NCBI RefSeq assembly: GCF_016755875.1
Contig: NZ_BNED01000005.1
Coordinates: 5,718,001 to 5,782,000 of the forward strand
DNA: 64,000 nucleotides
Origin: Streptomyces spororaveus
GTDB lineage: Bacteria > Actinomycetota > Actinomycetes > Streptomycetales > Streptomycetaceae
Direction: 5' to 3'
Of this stretch, positions 1-9,011 are shown one piece after another (position 1 is the stretch's first letter; each line of letters starts with the position of its first letter). The notes beneath the pieces are model-generated. The model searched no databases. It worked only from the letters and a program-made list of their open reading frames with translations, and was not told where the DNA came from. Made by a program: the position numbers and the translations under genes.

Positions 1-841
<841 letters not shown>

Positions 842-908
842 CGGTGCCCTCGGCCTGGCGGTGGGGTGGTCGTGCGGGGGCGCGGGGCGGCTCCCTATGC
901 TTTCGACC

Positions 909-1265
909 ATGACCGACACCACCGGGATCGACCCCGAAGACAGCAAGATCATCACGCTGGCGCGCAGCGCGCGGGCCCGTAACGAGGTGCCCGAGGGGGC
1001 GGCGGTGCGGGACGAGACGGGCCGCACGTACGTCGCCGGGACGGTGGCGCTGGACTCCCTGAAGCTGAGCGCCCTGCAGACCGCGGTCGCGATGGCCGTG
1101 GCGAGCGGGGCGCGGTCCCTGGAGGCGGCGGCCGTCGTCAGCACGGCCGACGCCCCGGCCGACGCCGACCGCGCGGCCGTCCGCGACCTCGGCGGCCCGG
1201 AGACCCCGGTCCTGCTGGCGGCCCCGGACGGCACCCTGAAGTCCACCACTCCGGCGGGCCAGTAG
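909..1265 (+). CDS. Cytidine-deaminase-like small protein
   Basis: A 118-residue protein starting at ATG 909 (MTDTTGIDPEDSK); an in-frame upstream start at 861 would add a non-conserved Cys/Gly-rich tail and is rejected. The fold resembles a cytidine deaminase (IITLARSARARNEVPEGAAV, then GRTYVAGTVAL and LSALQTAVAMAVASGA). The catalytic HxE and PCxxC zinc motifs of true CDA enzymes are not visible: where CHAE is expected there is LQTA. It is therefore probably a non-catalytic paralogue, of the kind often annotated as cytidine deaminase beside era in streptomycetes. It follows the MmcQ gene co-directionally. Confidence 0.75.
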   Translation: MTDTTGIDPEDSKIITLARSARARNEVPEGAAVRDETGRTYVAGTVALDSLKLSALQTAVAMAVASGARSLEAAAVVSTADAPADADRAAVRDLGGPETPVLLAAPDGTLKSTTPAGQ

Positions 1266-1291
1266 CCTCCCGGCGGGACCAACCGTTTTCA

Positions 1292-1347
1292 GCCTCGCCG
1301 GGCCCGGCTGAGTTTGGCCCAGCCGGGATCGGCGGCGTCGGCGAGGC
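1292..1347. terminator. Nested inverted repeat, bidirectional terminator candidate
   Basis: An outer 9-bp perfect stem (GCCTCGCCG at 1292-1300 with CGGCGAGGC at 1339-1347) encloses an inner 8-bp perfect stem (CCCGGCTG at 1303-1310 with CAGCCGGG at 1320-1327). It lies between two convergent genes, and its right arm reaches into the stop codon of the MFS gene. There is no U-tract, as is common for actinomycete terminators. Confidence 0.6.
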
Positions 1348-2651
1348 TACTGGACCAGGAGCGGGCCGGCCGGCCGAGGCCGCCGGCGGATCGTCATCGC
1401 CATGAGCGCGGCCACCGCGCACAGCGCGCCCGACGCGTACCACACGGTGTCGTACGAGCCGGTGAGGTCGCGGGTCAAGCCGCCCAGGAAGGCCACCGCC
1501 GCCGCGCCGACCTGGTGCGAAGCGAGGACCCAGCCGAAGACGATCGCGCCGTCCTCCCCGTAGTGCTCGCGGCACAGGGCGATCGTCGGCGGGACGGTCG
1601 CGACCCAGTCCAGGCCGTAGAAGACGATGAAGAAGACCAGCGGCGGCCGCACCGACGGCGCCAGCAGGATCGGCAGGAAGAGCAGCGAGACCCCGCGCAG
1701 GGCGTAGTAGACGGCCAGCAGCCGCCGGGAGTCGAAGCGGTCGGTGAACCAGCCCGACGCTACCGTGCCGATCACGTCGAACACGCCGACCACCGCCAGT
1801 AGCCCGGCGGCCGCCGTCACCGGCATGCCGTGGTCGTGCGCGGCGGGCACGAAGTGGGTCTTGACCAGGCCGTTGGTCGAGGCGCCGCAGATCGCGAAGG
1901 TGCCCGCCAGCAGCCAGAAGGGCCCGGTCCGGGCGGCGCCGACGAGTACCCGCAGCGCGCGCCGGGTGGCGCCCGGCGTCGGGGCCGGCTTCTCGACGTA
2001 CGTGCCGCCGTACGGCGCGAGTCCCACGTCCGCCGGGTGGTCGCGCATCAGCAGCCACACGAAGGGAGCGACGGACAGGGCGGCCAGGGAGACCGTCACC
2101 GTCGCGGGGCGCCAGCCGTGGTGGTCCACCAGCCAGGCCAGCAGCGGCAGGAAGACCAGCTGGCCGGAGGCCCCGGCCGCGGTCAGGACGCCGGTGACCA
2201 GGCCGCGCCGGGCGGTGAACCAGCGGTTCGTCACCGTCGCCGCGAAGGCCAGGGCCATCGAGCCGCTGCCCAGCCCCACGAGGACGCCCCAGAACAGTAC
2301 GAGCTGCCAGGGCTCCGTCATCCACACCGTGGCCAGCGAGCCCGAGGCGATGACGAGCAGGGCCAGGGCCACGACCCGGCGGATGCCGAAGCGGTCCATC
2401 AGGGCGGCGGCGAAGGGCGCGGTGAGCCCGTACAGCGCGAGGTTGACGGAGACGGCGAGGCCGATGGTGCCGCGCGACCAGTCGAACTCCGCGTGCAGCG
2501 GCTCGATGAGCAGTCCGGGCAGGGACGCGAAGCCGGCCGCGCCGATGATCGTCACGAAGGCGACGGCGGCGACGAACCAGGCACGGTGGATGCGGGCGGA
2601 CGGTCCGGGGCCGGGCGGGGCGGCCGTGGAGGCCGGGGCTGTCTGGGTCAC
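1347..2651 (-). CDS. MFS transporter
   Basis: A 434-residue integral membrane protein of the major facilitator superfamily with about 12 hydrophobic segments. After an Ala/Pro-rich cytosolic N-terminus, helix 1 is WFVAAVAFVTIIGAAGFASL. A loop 2-3 motif MDRFGIRRVVALAL and the matching second-half motif TDRFDSRRLLAVYY are the MFS motif-A equivalents. It resembles the monocarboxylate/oxalate-like MFS branch that carries a short C-terminal tail; the substrate cannot be assigned. The start is GTG 2651. It is divergent from the GlxA-type regulator at 2723 with only ~70 bp between, so that regulator may control it. A shared operator was not identified. Confidence 0.9.
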   Translation of the reverse strand: MTQTAPASTAAPPGPGPSARIHRAWFVAAVAFVTIIGAAGFASLPGLLIEPLHAEFDWSRGTIGLAVSVNLALYGLTAPFAAALMDRFGIRRVVALALLVIASGSLATVWMTEPWQLVLFWGVLVGLGSGSMALAFAATVTNRWFTARRGLVTGVLTAAGASGQLVFLPLLAWLVDHHGWRPATVTVSLAALSVAPFVWLLMRDHPADVGLAPYGGTYVEKPAPTPGATRRALRVLVGAARTGPFWLLAGTFAICGASTNGLVKTHFVPAAHDHGMPVTAAAGLLAVVGVFDVIGTVASGWFTDRFDSRRLLAVYYALRGVSLLFLPILLAPSVRPPLVFFIVFYGLDWVATVPPTIALCREHYGEDGAIVFGWVLASHQVGAAAVAFLGGLTRDLTGSYDTVWYASGALCAVAALMAMTIRRRPRPAGPLLVQ

Positions 2652-2722
2652 GCCGACAGCTTCCGGCCACCGGGGGACCGTACGAAAGTGGCTTGACTGT
2701 CATGCTTCGCTACGATCGGGCC

Positions 2723-3778
2723 ATGGAGTCGCTGAAGCCGGAGCAGAAGGCCCATCGCGTCGTCGTCCTCGCCCTCGCCGGGCTGCTGCCCTTCGAGCTC
2801 GGCATCCCGCACCGGATCTTCGGGCGGGCCAAGGACCCGGCCGGGCGGCCGCTGTACGAGATCCTCACGTGCGGGCTCGCCCCGGGGCCGGTGGGCACGG
2901 ACGCCGACTTCGCGATCCACGTCGAGCACGGTCCGGAGCTGCTGGCCACCGCCGACACGGTGGTGGTGCCGGCCTCGTACGAGCTGGGTCCGGCGTACGA
3001 GGAGGGCCGGCTGACCGGCGAGCTCGCGGCGGCCCTCGCCCACATCCGGCCCGGCACCCGGCTCGTCTCCATCTGCACGGGCGGCTACGTGCTCGCCGCC
3101 GCGGGCTACCTGGACGGGCGCCCCGCCACCACCCACTGGGCCTCCGCCGAGCACTTCCAGCGGCTCTTCCCGGCCGTCCGGGTCGACCCGGACGTGCTCT
3201 ACACCGACGACGGGGACGTGCTGACCTCGGCCGGAGTCGCCGCCGGCATCGACCTGTGCTTGCACATCGTGCGCCGCGACCACGGCGTGGCCGTCGCCAA
3301 CGAGGTGGCCCGGCGGACCGTCGTACCGCCCCACCGGGAGGGCGGGCAGGCGCAGTTCGTCGCGCGCCCGATGCCGGAGCCGCAGCTCGCCACCACCACC
3401 GCGGCCCGCGCATGGGTGCTGGACCGGCTGCACGAACCGCTCCGGCTGACCGATCTGGCCCGGCAGGAGGCCATGTCGGTACGGACCTTCACGCGCCGGT
3501 TCCGTGAGGAGTCGGGCGTCAGCCCCGGCCAGTGGATCGTCGGCCGGCGGGTGGAGCTGGCCCGCAGGCTGCTGGAGCAGACGGAGCTGCCGATGGAGCA
3601 GGTGGCGCGGGACAGCGGCTTCGGCACCGCCCAGTCGCTGCGCAAGCACGTGCAGGCGGCGCTGGGGGTGAGCCCGACCGCCTACCGCCGCACCTTCCGG
3701 GCGGCGGGCGGGACCGGCCCGGCGGACAACCTGCCATGTTCTGATGGGCCATCAGTTGATGCCGGACCCGTGCATTGA
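2723..3778 (+). CDS. GlxA family AraC-type transcriptional regulator
   Basis: A 351-residue regulator. Residues ~10-190 form a DJ-1/PfpI-like amidase domain (VVVLALAGLLPFELGIPHRIF; nucleophile-elbow region SICTGGYVLAAAG). Residues ~220-325 form an AraC double helix-turn-helix (LTDLARQEAMSVRTFTRRFR, then MEQVARDSGFGTAQSLRKH). This is the GlxA/FtrA architecture. The start is placed at ATG 2723. There is no Shine-Dalgarno, and a TACGAT -10-like hexamer ends 6 nt before the ATG, so a leaderless mRNA is plausible; ATG 2702 is an alternative. The last ~20 residues diverge in composition. It is divergent from an MFS transporter, its likely target. Confidence 0.9.
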   Translation: MESLKPEQKAHRVVVLALAGLLPFELGIPHRIFGRAKDPAGRPLYEILTCGLAPGPVGTDADFAIHVEHGPELLATADTVVVPASYELGPAYEEGRLTGELAAALAHIRPGTRLVSICTGGYVLAAAGYLDGRPATTHWASAEHFQRLFPAVRVDPDVLYTDDGDVLTSAGVAAGIDLCLHIVRRDHGVAVANEVARRTVVPPHREGGQAQFVARPMPEPQLATTTAARAWVLDRLHEPLRLTDLARQEAMSVRTFTRRFREESGVSPGQWIVGRRVELARRLLEQTELPMEQVARDSGFGTAQSLRKHVQAALGVSPTAYRRTFRAAGGTGPADNLPCSDGPSVDAGPVH

Positions 3779-3850
3779 CTTCTCCCGCCCCCCACCTGTG
3801 AATGGCCCCCTGCGCCGGGCTCGGGCGCGCGGGAACCCAGGGGGCGGGCA

Positions 3851-5191
3851 GTGCGAACAGCGGCGCGGAAGCGGAGATGGCCGGCGGCCGTGGGAATGGC
3901 CGTGCTGGCGGCCAGGACCGGGGGCGCGCTCGGCGCACCCGCCGCGGCCGAAGGGGAGACGCTCCCCGGCCGGGTGGACTTCCCGACCCACTGCCCGGCG
4001 CCCCAGGAGGCCGGGCTGCCGCCCGCGGACGGGCCGACCACCGCGCGGATCGCCGTCGACAACCCGGCCCCGCAGGTCGGCGACACCGTCACCGTCACCT
4101 ACCAGGTGCTCCGCACGCCCGCCGTCAACCCGGTCGGCGGTGAACTCCCCGCCGACTCCCTGACCCCCACCGGCCGGATCCTGCTGGCGGGCGCCCAGAG
4201 CGGTGAGGTCACCGTGGTCGGGGCCAAGCGCAACGACCCCGTCCCGGCGGGCGCGGCCCTTCCCGCCGTCACGATGACCGGCACCTTCACGGTCACCGCG
4301 CCCGGCGAGACCACGCTCGCCCCGGGCGGCTACACCCTGCACACCAGCCACGGGCTGGACCTCGACACCACCTGCACCGCCGACGCCGGGTCCGCCGCCC
4401 CCGTCTCCGCCCGCCTGACCGCGACCGCGCTGCCGACGGCCAACCTGCGCAGCGTGTTCCTCGGCGCGGCCCAGGGCAGGCCGGGCGCCAGGGTCAAGGT
4501 CACCGCCGCCGGCTTCCCGCCGGGCGCGGCCGTCACCGTGGCCGGGCGGGCCGGCGCGGCCGAGACCGCCGACCGGGCGAGCGCCACCGCCGACGGCCTG
4601 GGTACGGCCCTGGTCGAGCTGCCGGTCACGGACAGGGCCACCACCGCGGTGATCGCCTACGAGGGCGCCGCCTGGTCGGCGCGCCAGGGCTCGGGCCCGG
4701 CCGCGTACACGGTCGTCGACGCCGCTCCGCCGCCGTCCTCCGGTACGCAGAAGGTCACCGCCACCGTCGAGCCGGGCGTCCTGGGCATGACCCAGACGGG
4801 CGAGGACATCACCCTGGGCGCCGTGTCCTACGGCGACGGCGGCGCGGCCCCGGGCCGGATCGGGACGGTGACCGTCACCGACGCCCGCGGCGGACCGGCC
4901 GGCTGGTCCCTGATCGGCAAGGTCACCGACTTCACCGGACCCGGCGGGATCCGCATCCCGGGCGCCTCCCTGTCCTGGACCCCGAGGTGCGTGGCGGCCG
5001 AGGGCAGCCGGAGCACCTGTACGCCGGGCAGTGCGGGCGTCGTCGGTCCGGAAGGCGCGCTCCTGGCCTCCGCCCCGGACGCCCCGCTGGTCGGCGGCAC
5101 CTTCACGATCGACGCCACGGTGACCCTGCGGGTGCCGCCGTACACCCCGCCGGGCGCGTACACGGCGGTCCTGACCCTGACCCTGTCATGA
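3851..5191 (+). CDS. Secreted WxL-domain surface protein
   Basis: A 446-residue protein with an N-terminal signal peptide (RRK-rich n-region, then AVGMAVLAARTGGALGAPAAA). The centre is a series of beta-rich modules with PGARVKVTAAGFPPGAAVTV, an Ig-like surface motif. The C-terminal ~130 residues resemble a WxL domain: a GWSL motif followed by IPGASLSWTP, closing with YTAVLTLTLS, the usual WxL endpoint. WxL domains bind the cell wall non-covalently in Gram-positives. The start is GTG 3851 behind AGGGGG. The stop overlaps the ATG of the next gene (ATGA), which encodes a WxL-interacting protein, so this is a two-gene surface cassette. The WxL assignment is from motifs only. Confidence 0.75.
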   Translation: MRTAARKRRWPAAVGMAVLAARTGGALGAPAAAEGETLPGRVDFPTHCPAPQEAGLPPADGPTTARIAVDNPAPQVGDTVTVTYQVLRTPAVNPVGGELPADSLTPTGRILLAGAQSGEVTVVGAKRNDPVPAGAALPAVTMTGTFTVTAPGETTLAPGGYTLHTSHGLDLDTTCTADAGSAAPVSARLTATALPTANLRSVFLGAAQGRPGARVKVTAAGFPPGAAVTVAGRAGAAETADRASATADGLGTALVELPVTDRATTAVIAYEGAAWSARQGSGPAAYTVVDAAPPPSSGTQKVTATVEPGVLGMTQTGEDITLGAVSYGDGGAAPGRIGTVTVTDARGGPAGWSLIGKVTDFTGPGGIRIPGASLSWTPRCVAAEGSRSTCTPGSAGVVGPEGALLASAPDAPLVGGTFTIDATVTLRVPPYTPPGAYTAVLTLTLS

Positions 5192-6186
5192 CGCCTGGCG
5201 GGGCCGCATCCGTCCGGCGTTTGAGGACCGGGTCCGGGCGGAGCCCGGGGAACGGTGGAAGGGCGGGCAGAGGACGGCTCCGCGCAGCGCTCGCCTTCGC
5301 CGGGGCGACCTTGCCGATCGTCGTCGGGCTCAGCGGAACGGCCGGAGCGTCGGACAACGGGCCGTGGTCCGTGCTGCCCGTCGCGAACACCGTCGGGCAG
5401 CGGCCCTGCTTCTACCTCGCCGCCGAGCCCGGCCAGTCCGTCGCCGACGCCGTCACCCTCACCAACCGCGGTGACCGCCCCCGCACCTTCCGCCTCTACG
5501 CCGCCGACGCCTACAACACCGCCCGCGACGGCGGCTTCGCCCTGCGGGGACCCGACGAGCCGCGGCTGGCCACCGCCGCGTGGGCGAAGCTCGACCGGGA
5601 ACGGGTCACCGTGGCGGCCCGCGCGTCGGTCGCCGTCGGCTTCACCGTGACCGTCCCCGAACGGGCGGAGCCGGGGGACCATCCCGGCGCCGTCGTGGCC
5701 CTGGAGGAACGGCCCGCCGCCGCGGCCGGCACCGGCCGGGGGATCGGCGTACAGCAGGCCGTCGCCGCCCGGCTGTACCTGCGGGTGACCGGCCCCACCG
5801 CCCCCGCCCTCGCCGTCCGCGGGGTCACCGTGAAACGGCGCGGCTCCGGCGCGGACATCTCGTACACGCTCCACAACACCGGCAACGTCACCCTCCACCC
5901 CCGGGCCACCCTCACCGCCACCGGCGCCCTCGGCCGCCCCCTCCTCGCCCGCGAGGCCGGCGGGCTGCCCGCCGAACTGCTGCCGGGTCAGGAAGTACGG
6001 CTCAGCGCCCGTTGGGAGGGCGCGCCCAGAGCGGAATGGGCCGAGGTCACCGTTCGCGCCCGGGCCGACGGAACCACAGCTCAGGGCCGTGCGGGCCATG
6101 CCGAGTACCCCGCGCTGACGGCTGTTCCGGCCCTCGCCGCCGTGATCTGGTCGGCGCTGGGAGCCGCATCGGGGAGAATGGCCCGT
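5188..6186 (+). CDS. WxL-interacting (DUF916-like) protein; frame open into era
   Basis: The start at ATG 5188 overlaps the WxL gene stop. Residues ~26-50 are a signal peptide (RLRAALAFAGATLPIVVGLSG). Next comes a WxL-interacting-protein peptidoglycan-binding domain (SVADAVTLTNRGDRPRTFRLYAADAYNT, cited in pieces; VAVGFTVTVPERAEPGDHPGAV), then a second beta domain (ISYTLHNTGNVTLHPRATL) and a C-terminal hydrophobic segment (TAVPALAAVIWSALGAA). The frame meets no stop codon and continues through era to 7128, giving a possible 646-residue fusion. The end given here is simply the base before the era start. In the +1 frame a TGA at 6188-6190 overlaps the era ATG, so a one-base indel would restore a normal ATGA junction. 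The first ~21 codons come from a dispersed GC-rich repeat. Confidence 0.7.
5191..5250. repeat. Streptomyces-type GC-rich dispersed repeat within coding sequence
   Basis: The block contains the CCGGCGTTTGAGGA core followed by GGGTCCGGGCGGAGCCCGGGG. It is the reverse-oriented counterpart of the copies at 34071-34172 and 39594-39640, which share CTCAAACGCCGG or CTCACACGCCG next to a GGGGC/GCCCC stem. Here it encodes roughly residues 2-21 of the WxL-interacting protein, just before its signal peptide. Confidence 0.7.
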
Positions 6187-7128
6187 ATGAGCGATCGTTC
6201 CCCCGAGTCCACCGCCCCGCACCGTGCGGGGTTCGCCTGCTTCGTCGGCCGCCCCAACGCGGGGAAGTCGACCCTCACCAACGCACTCGTGGGCACCAAG
6301 GTCGCGATCACCTCCAACCGGCCGCAGACCACCCGCCACACCGTTCGCGGCATCGTGCACCGCCCCGACGCCCAGCTCGTCCTCGTCGACACGCCGGGCC
6401 TGCACAAGCCGCGCACCCTGCTCGGCGAGCGCCTCAACGACGTCGTACGGACCACCTGGGCCGAGGTCGACGTCATCGGCTTCTGCCTGCCGGCCGACCA
6501 GAAGCTCGGCCCCGGCGACAAGTTCATCGCCAAGGAGCTGGCGGGGATCAAGAAGACCCCCAAGATCGCCATCATCACCAAGACCGACCTGGTCGAGTCC
6601 AAGCAGCTGGCCGAGCAGCTCCTGGCCGTGCACCAGCTCGGCGCCGAGCTCGGCTTCGAGTGGGCCGAGATCGTTCCGGTCTCGGCGGTCGGCGACACCC
6701 AGGTCCAGCTGCTGGCGGACCTGATCGCGCCGCTGCTGCCCGAGAGCCCGCCGCTGTACCCGGAGGGCGACCTCACCGACGAGCCCGAGATGGTCATGGT
6801 CGCGGAGCTGATCCGCGAGGCCGCGCTGGAAGGCGTACGGGACGAGCTCCCGCACTCCATCGCCGTGGTCGTCGAGGAGATGATCCCGCGCGAGAACCGT
6901 CCGGCGGACCGCCCGCTGCTCGACATCCACGCCAACGTCTACATCGAGCGGCCGAGCCAGAAGGGCATCATCATCGGCCCGAAGGGCTCCCGCCTGAAGG
7001 AGGTCGGGATGAAGTCGCGCAAGCACATCGAGGCGCTGCTCGGCACCCCGGTCTTCCTCGACCTGCACGTGAAGGTCGCCAAGGACTGGCAGCGGGACCC
7101 CAAGCAGCTGCGCAAGCTCGGCTTCTGA
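6187..7128 (+). CDS. era: GTPase Era
   Basis: A 313-residue essential Ras-like GTPase that binds the 3' end of 16S rRNA and assists 30S subunit maturation. The N-terminal G domain shows G1 GRPNAGKS, G3 DTPGLH and G4 TKTD. The C-terminal KH domain shows SQKGIIIGPKGSRLKEVG. The start is placed at ATG 6187 (MSDRSPEST), with GGGGAG at 6171-6176 as ribosome binding site; ATG 6178 is in frame and possible. The protein is full length for actinobacteria. The upstream WxL-interacting frame is continuous with it, so a membrane-tethered fusion form is formally encoded. A strong palindromic terminator follows. Confidence 0.97.
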   Translation: MSDRSPESTAPHRAGFACFVGRPNAGKSTLTNALVGTKVAITSNRPQTTRHTVRGIVHRPDAQLVLVDTPGLHKPRTLLGERLNDVVRTTWAEVDVIGFCLPADQKLGPGDKFIAKELAGIKKTPKIAIITKTDLVESKQLAEQLLAVHQLGAELGFEWAEIVPVSAVGDTQVQLLADLIAPLLPESPPLYPEGDLTDEPEMVMVAELIREAALEGVRDELPHSIAVVVEEMIPRENRPADRPLLDIHANVYIERPSQKGIIIGPKGSRLKEVGMKSRKHIEALLGTPVFLDLHVKVAKDWQRDPKQLRKLGF

Positions 7129-7168
7129 CGCACGGCACAGCACGACGCGCCGACACCGGCACACGCAC

Positions 7169-7198
7169 GGACGCGGCCCCCGATCGGGGGCCGCGTCC
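7169..7198. terminator. Perfect 30-bp palindrome, terminator of era
   Basis: Arms GGACGCGGCCCCCGA and TCGGGGGCCGCGTCC form a perfect 15-bp stem about 40 bp after the era stop and 26 bp before the stop of the convergent methyltransferase gene. It is probably bidirectional. Confidence 0.85.
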
Positions 7199-7224
7199 GG
7201 CTGTCTGTCCGTCCGTGCGTCCGC

Positions 7225-7896
7225 CTATGCGGGCCGACGCACCCGCACCACGTTGTCCGTACGGGTTCCGGGCGTGCCGTCGGGCTGGTTCTGGACCCGC
7301 TCGGTCTCCTCGGCCCGCAGCACCTCCCAGTCCGCCGTGACCGGCTCCAGCTGCGCGAGGACCTCCTCGGGCGTGGGGAAGTGCGCCTCCTCCCGCTCCT
7401 CCTGCCACGGCGCCCAGCCCGCGTGGCCGACCACCAGCAGGGTGCCGCCGGGGGCCACCGCCGAGGCCGCCGCGCGCAGGACGGCGTCCCGGGGGAAGTC
7501 GCCGTAGTTGTGCAGGAAGCACGCCGAGACGAGGTCGAACTCCCCCTGCGGGAAGGTCTCCGTCAGATCGTGCCGCGCGAAGGACACGCGGTCCGCGACC
7601 CCGGCCTGCGCCGCGTGCTCGGCCGCCCGGCCGAGGGCGACCCCGGAGATGTCGGTCCCGGTGACCGTCCACCCGCGGCGGGCCAGCCAGACGGCGTCGG
7701 CACCCTCCCCGCACCCCAGGTCCAGGGCCCGGCCCGGGGCGAGGGCGGACACCTCGTGCACGAGCATGGCGTTGGGCTCGCCGCTCCAGATGCGGTGGCT
7801 CTCCCCGTAGCGGCCGTCCCAGAACTCCTCGCCCGCCTCCGTCCCGGGAGCGGGGTGGTGGTGGGCGTGCGTGCCGGTGTGCGCGTGCTCGGTCAT
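7225..7896 (-). CDS. Class I SAM-dependent methyltransferase
   Basis: A 223-residue cytosolic methyltransferase. A His-rich N-terminus (THAHHHPAP) precedes EEFWDGRYGESHRIWSGEPN. Motif I is ALDLGCGEGADAVWLARRGW, then VTGTDISGVAL (motif II acidic end), FDLVSACFLHNYGD (motif IV region) and GGTLLVVGHAGW. The overall pattern resembles TehB/thiopurine-type small-molecule methyltransferases, for which the WSGEPN N-terminal box is common. The acceptor is unknown. It stands alone, convergent with era. Confidence 0.9.
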   Translation of the reverse strand: MTEHAHTGTHAHHHPAPGTEAGEEFWDGRYGESHRIWSGEPNAMLVHEVSALAPGRALDLGCGEGADAVWLARRGWTVTGTDISGVALGRAAEHAAQAGVADRVSFARHDLTETFPQGEFDLVSACFLHNYGDFPRDAVLRAAASAVAPGGTLLVVGHAGWAPWQEEREEAHFPTPEEVLAQLEPVTADWEVLRAEETERVQNQPDGTPGTRTDNVVRVRRPA

Positions 7897-8103
7897 GGGT
7901 CCCTCTTCCAGTACGGGTGCCGGTACGGCCGATGCTGCGCCCGCCCCACGACCTACGGCAAACTTTGTTGCCGACCCGGCAAAGAGGAATCCGACGGCGT
8001 CAGAACCGCGCGTGCCCGCCCCGCTCCGCCCCGGCAGGTTCGAGCGCCCGGTCGGGCCCGGCTCCTGCCCGGCGGGCTTCCCACAGCCGCGTGAGTCGGC
8101 GGA

Positions 8104-8934
8104 TCACTCCGCGGGTTCGGCGATCAGGGCCGTGGCCACCCGGCGGAAGCCGATGCGGGCGTAGACGCGCGCCACGTCCTCGTCGCCCGCCGAGAGGAAG
8201 ACCGTACGGGCCCCGCGCGCCCGGGCCTCGGCGACGAGCGCGGCCGTCACCGCGAGGGCCAGGCCCTGGCGGCGGGCCGACGGAAGGGTGCCGACGCCCA
8301 CGACCTCCACGACGTCCCCGACCGGGTTGTACAGGCCCGAGCAGAGCACCACACCGTCCCGTACGGCCGCGGCCATGGCCGCGGTGCCCGCAGCCAGCTT
8401 GGCGGACACCCGGGCGCGGCCCTCCTCGGCCGACGGCTGCGTCATCGCCGCCGCCAGTTCCGCGGGGCCGGCCTCGCCGATCGCCGTTCCCGGGGCCGCG
8501 AAGGCCAGGGCCGGTACGGTCACCGCGGCGGTCAGGAACGGGTCGTCGGACCCGAGCAGCCGGACCTCCGGGTGCGGGGGAAGGGCTTCGGCCGCGGGGT
8601 CCAGCACCATCAGGGGGTGCGCGTGGACATGGAGCCCCGCGGCCTCCACGGCAGCCCGCAGCGAGGGGCTGGTTTCGGCCACCCACTCGAAGGCCTCCGG
8701 CACCTTCAGCTCCCGCTGGCGCTCCCGTACCCGCCGCACGTCGGCCGGGGTCGCCGCGGACCCGCCGAGCGCGGGCCGCGCGTAGTACGGCCAGCCCGCG
8801 CCCTCCTGGACGAACAGGGTCAGCGGCCCGAAGTCCTCGCCGCGGGCCCCGCCCACCCGCGGCACCGTGTCGTAGTAGCGCTCCAGCTCGGACAGCGTTG
8901 AATCGATCATGTGGTCGGTCATCCGGTCATCCAA
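8104..8934 (-). CDS. GNAT family N-acetyltransferase
   Basis: A 276-residue protein whose C-terminal half is a GNAT acetyltransferase. The acetyl-CoA motif A is VVGVGTLPSARRQGLALAVT (Q/RxxGxG/A variant), followed by ALVAEARARGARTVFLSAGDEDVARVYARIGFRRV, cited as two blocks. The N-terminal half (YYARPALGG, PEAFEWVAETSPSL) resembles the degenerate first GNAT-like domain of tandem GNAT proteins. The start is at ATG 8934; ATG 8922 (MTDHMIDSTLSEL) is equally possible, and neither has a convincing ribosome binding site. The substrate is unknown. Confidence 0.88.
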   Translation of the reverse strand: MDDRMTDHMIDSTLSELERYYDTVPRVGGARGEDFGPLTLFVQEGAGWPYYARPALGGSAATPADVRRVRERQRELKVPEAFEWVAETSPSLRAAVEAAGLHVHAHPLMVLDPAAEALPPHPEVRLLGSDDPFLTAAVTVPALAFAAPGTAIGEAGPAELAAAMTQPSAEEGRARVSAKLAAGTAAMAAAVRDGVVLCSGLYNPVGDVVEVVGVGTLPSARRQGLALAVTAALVAEARARGARTVFLSAGDEDVARVYARIGFRRVATALIAEPAE

Positions 8935-9011
8935 ACAAAGCGGCGCTGCCGGGGCACCTTCTTTCCGGGCCGCTCAGGCCTGGTCGGGCGCCTTCCGTCA
9001 GGCGCCTTCCC

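Noticed and set aside
1284..1347. A possible further copy of the GC-rich dispersed repeat.
   Set aside because: It has nested inverted repeats, but the CTCAAACGCCGG-like core is absent, so it is called only a terminator.
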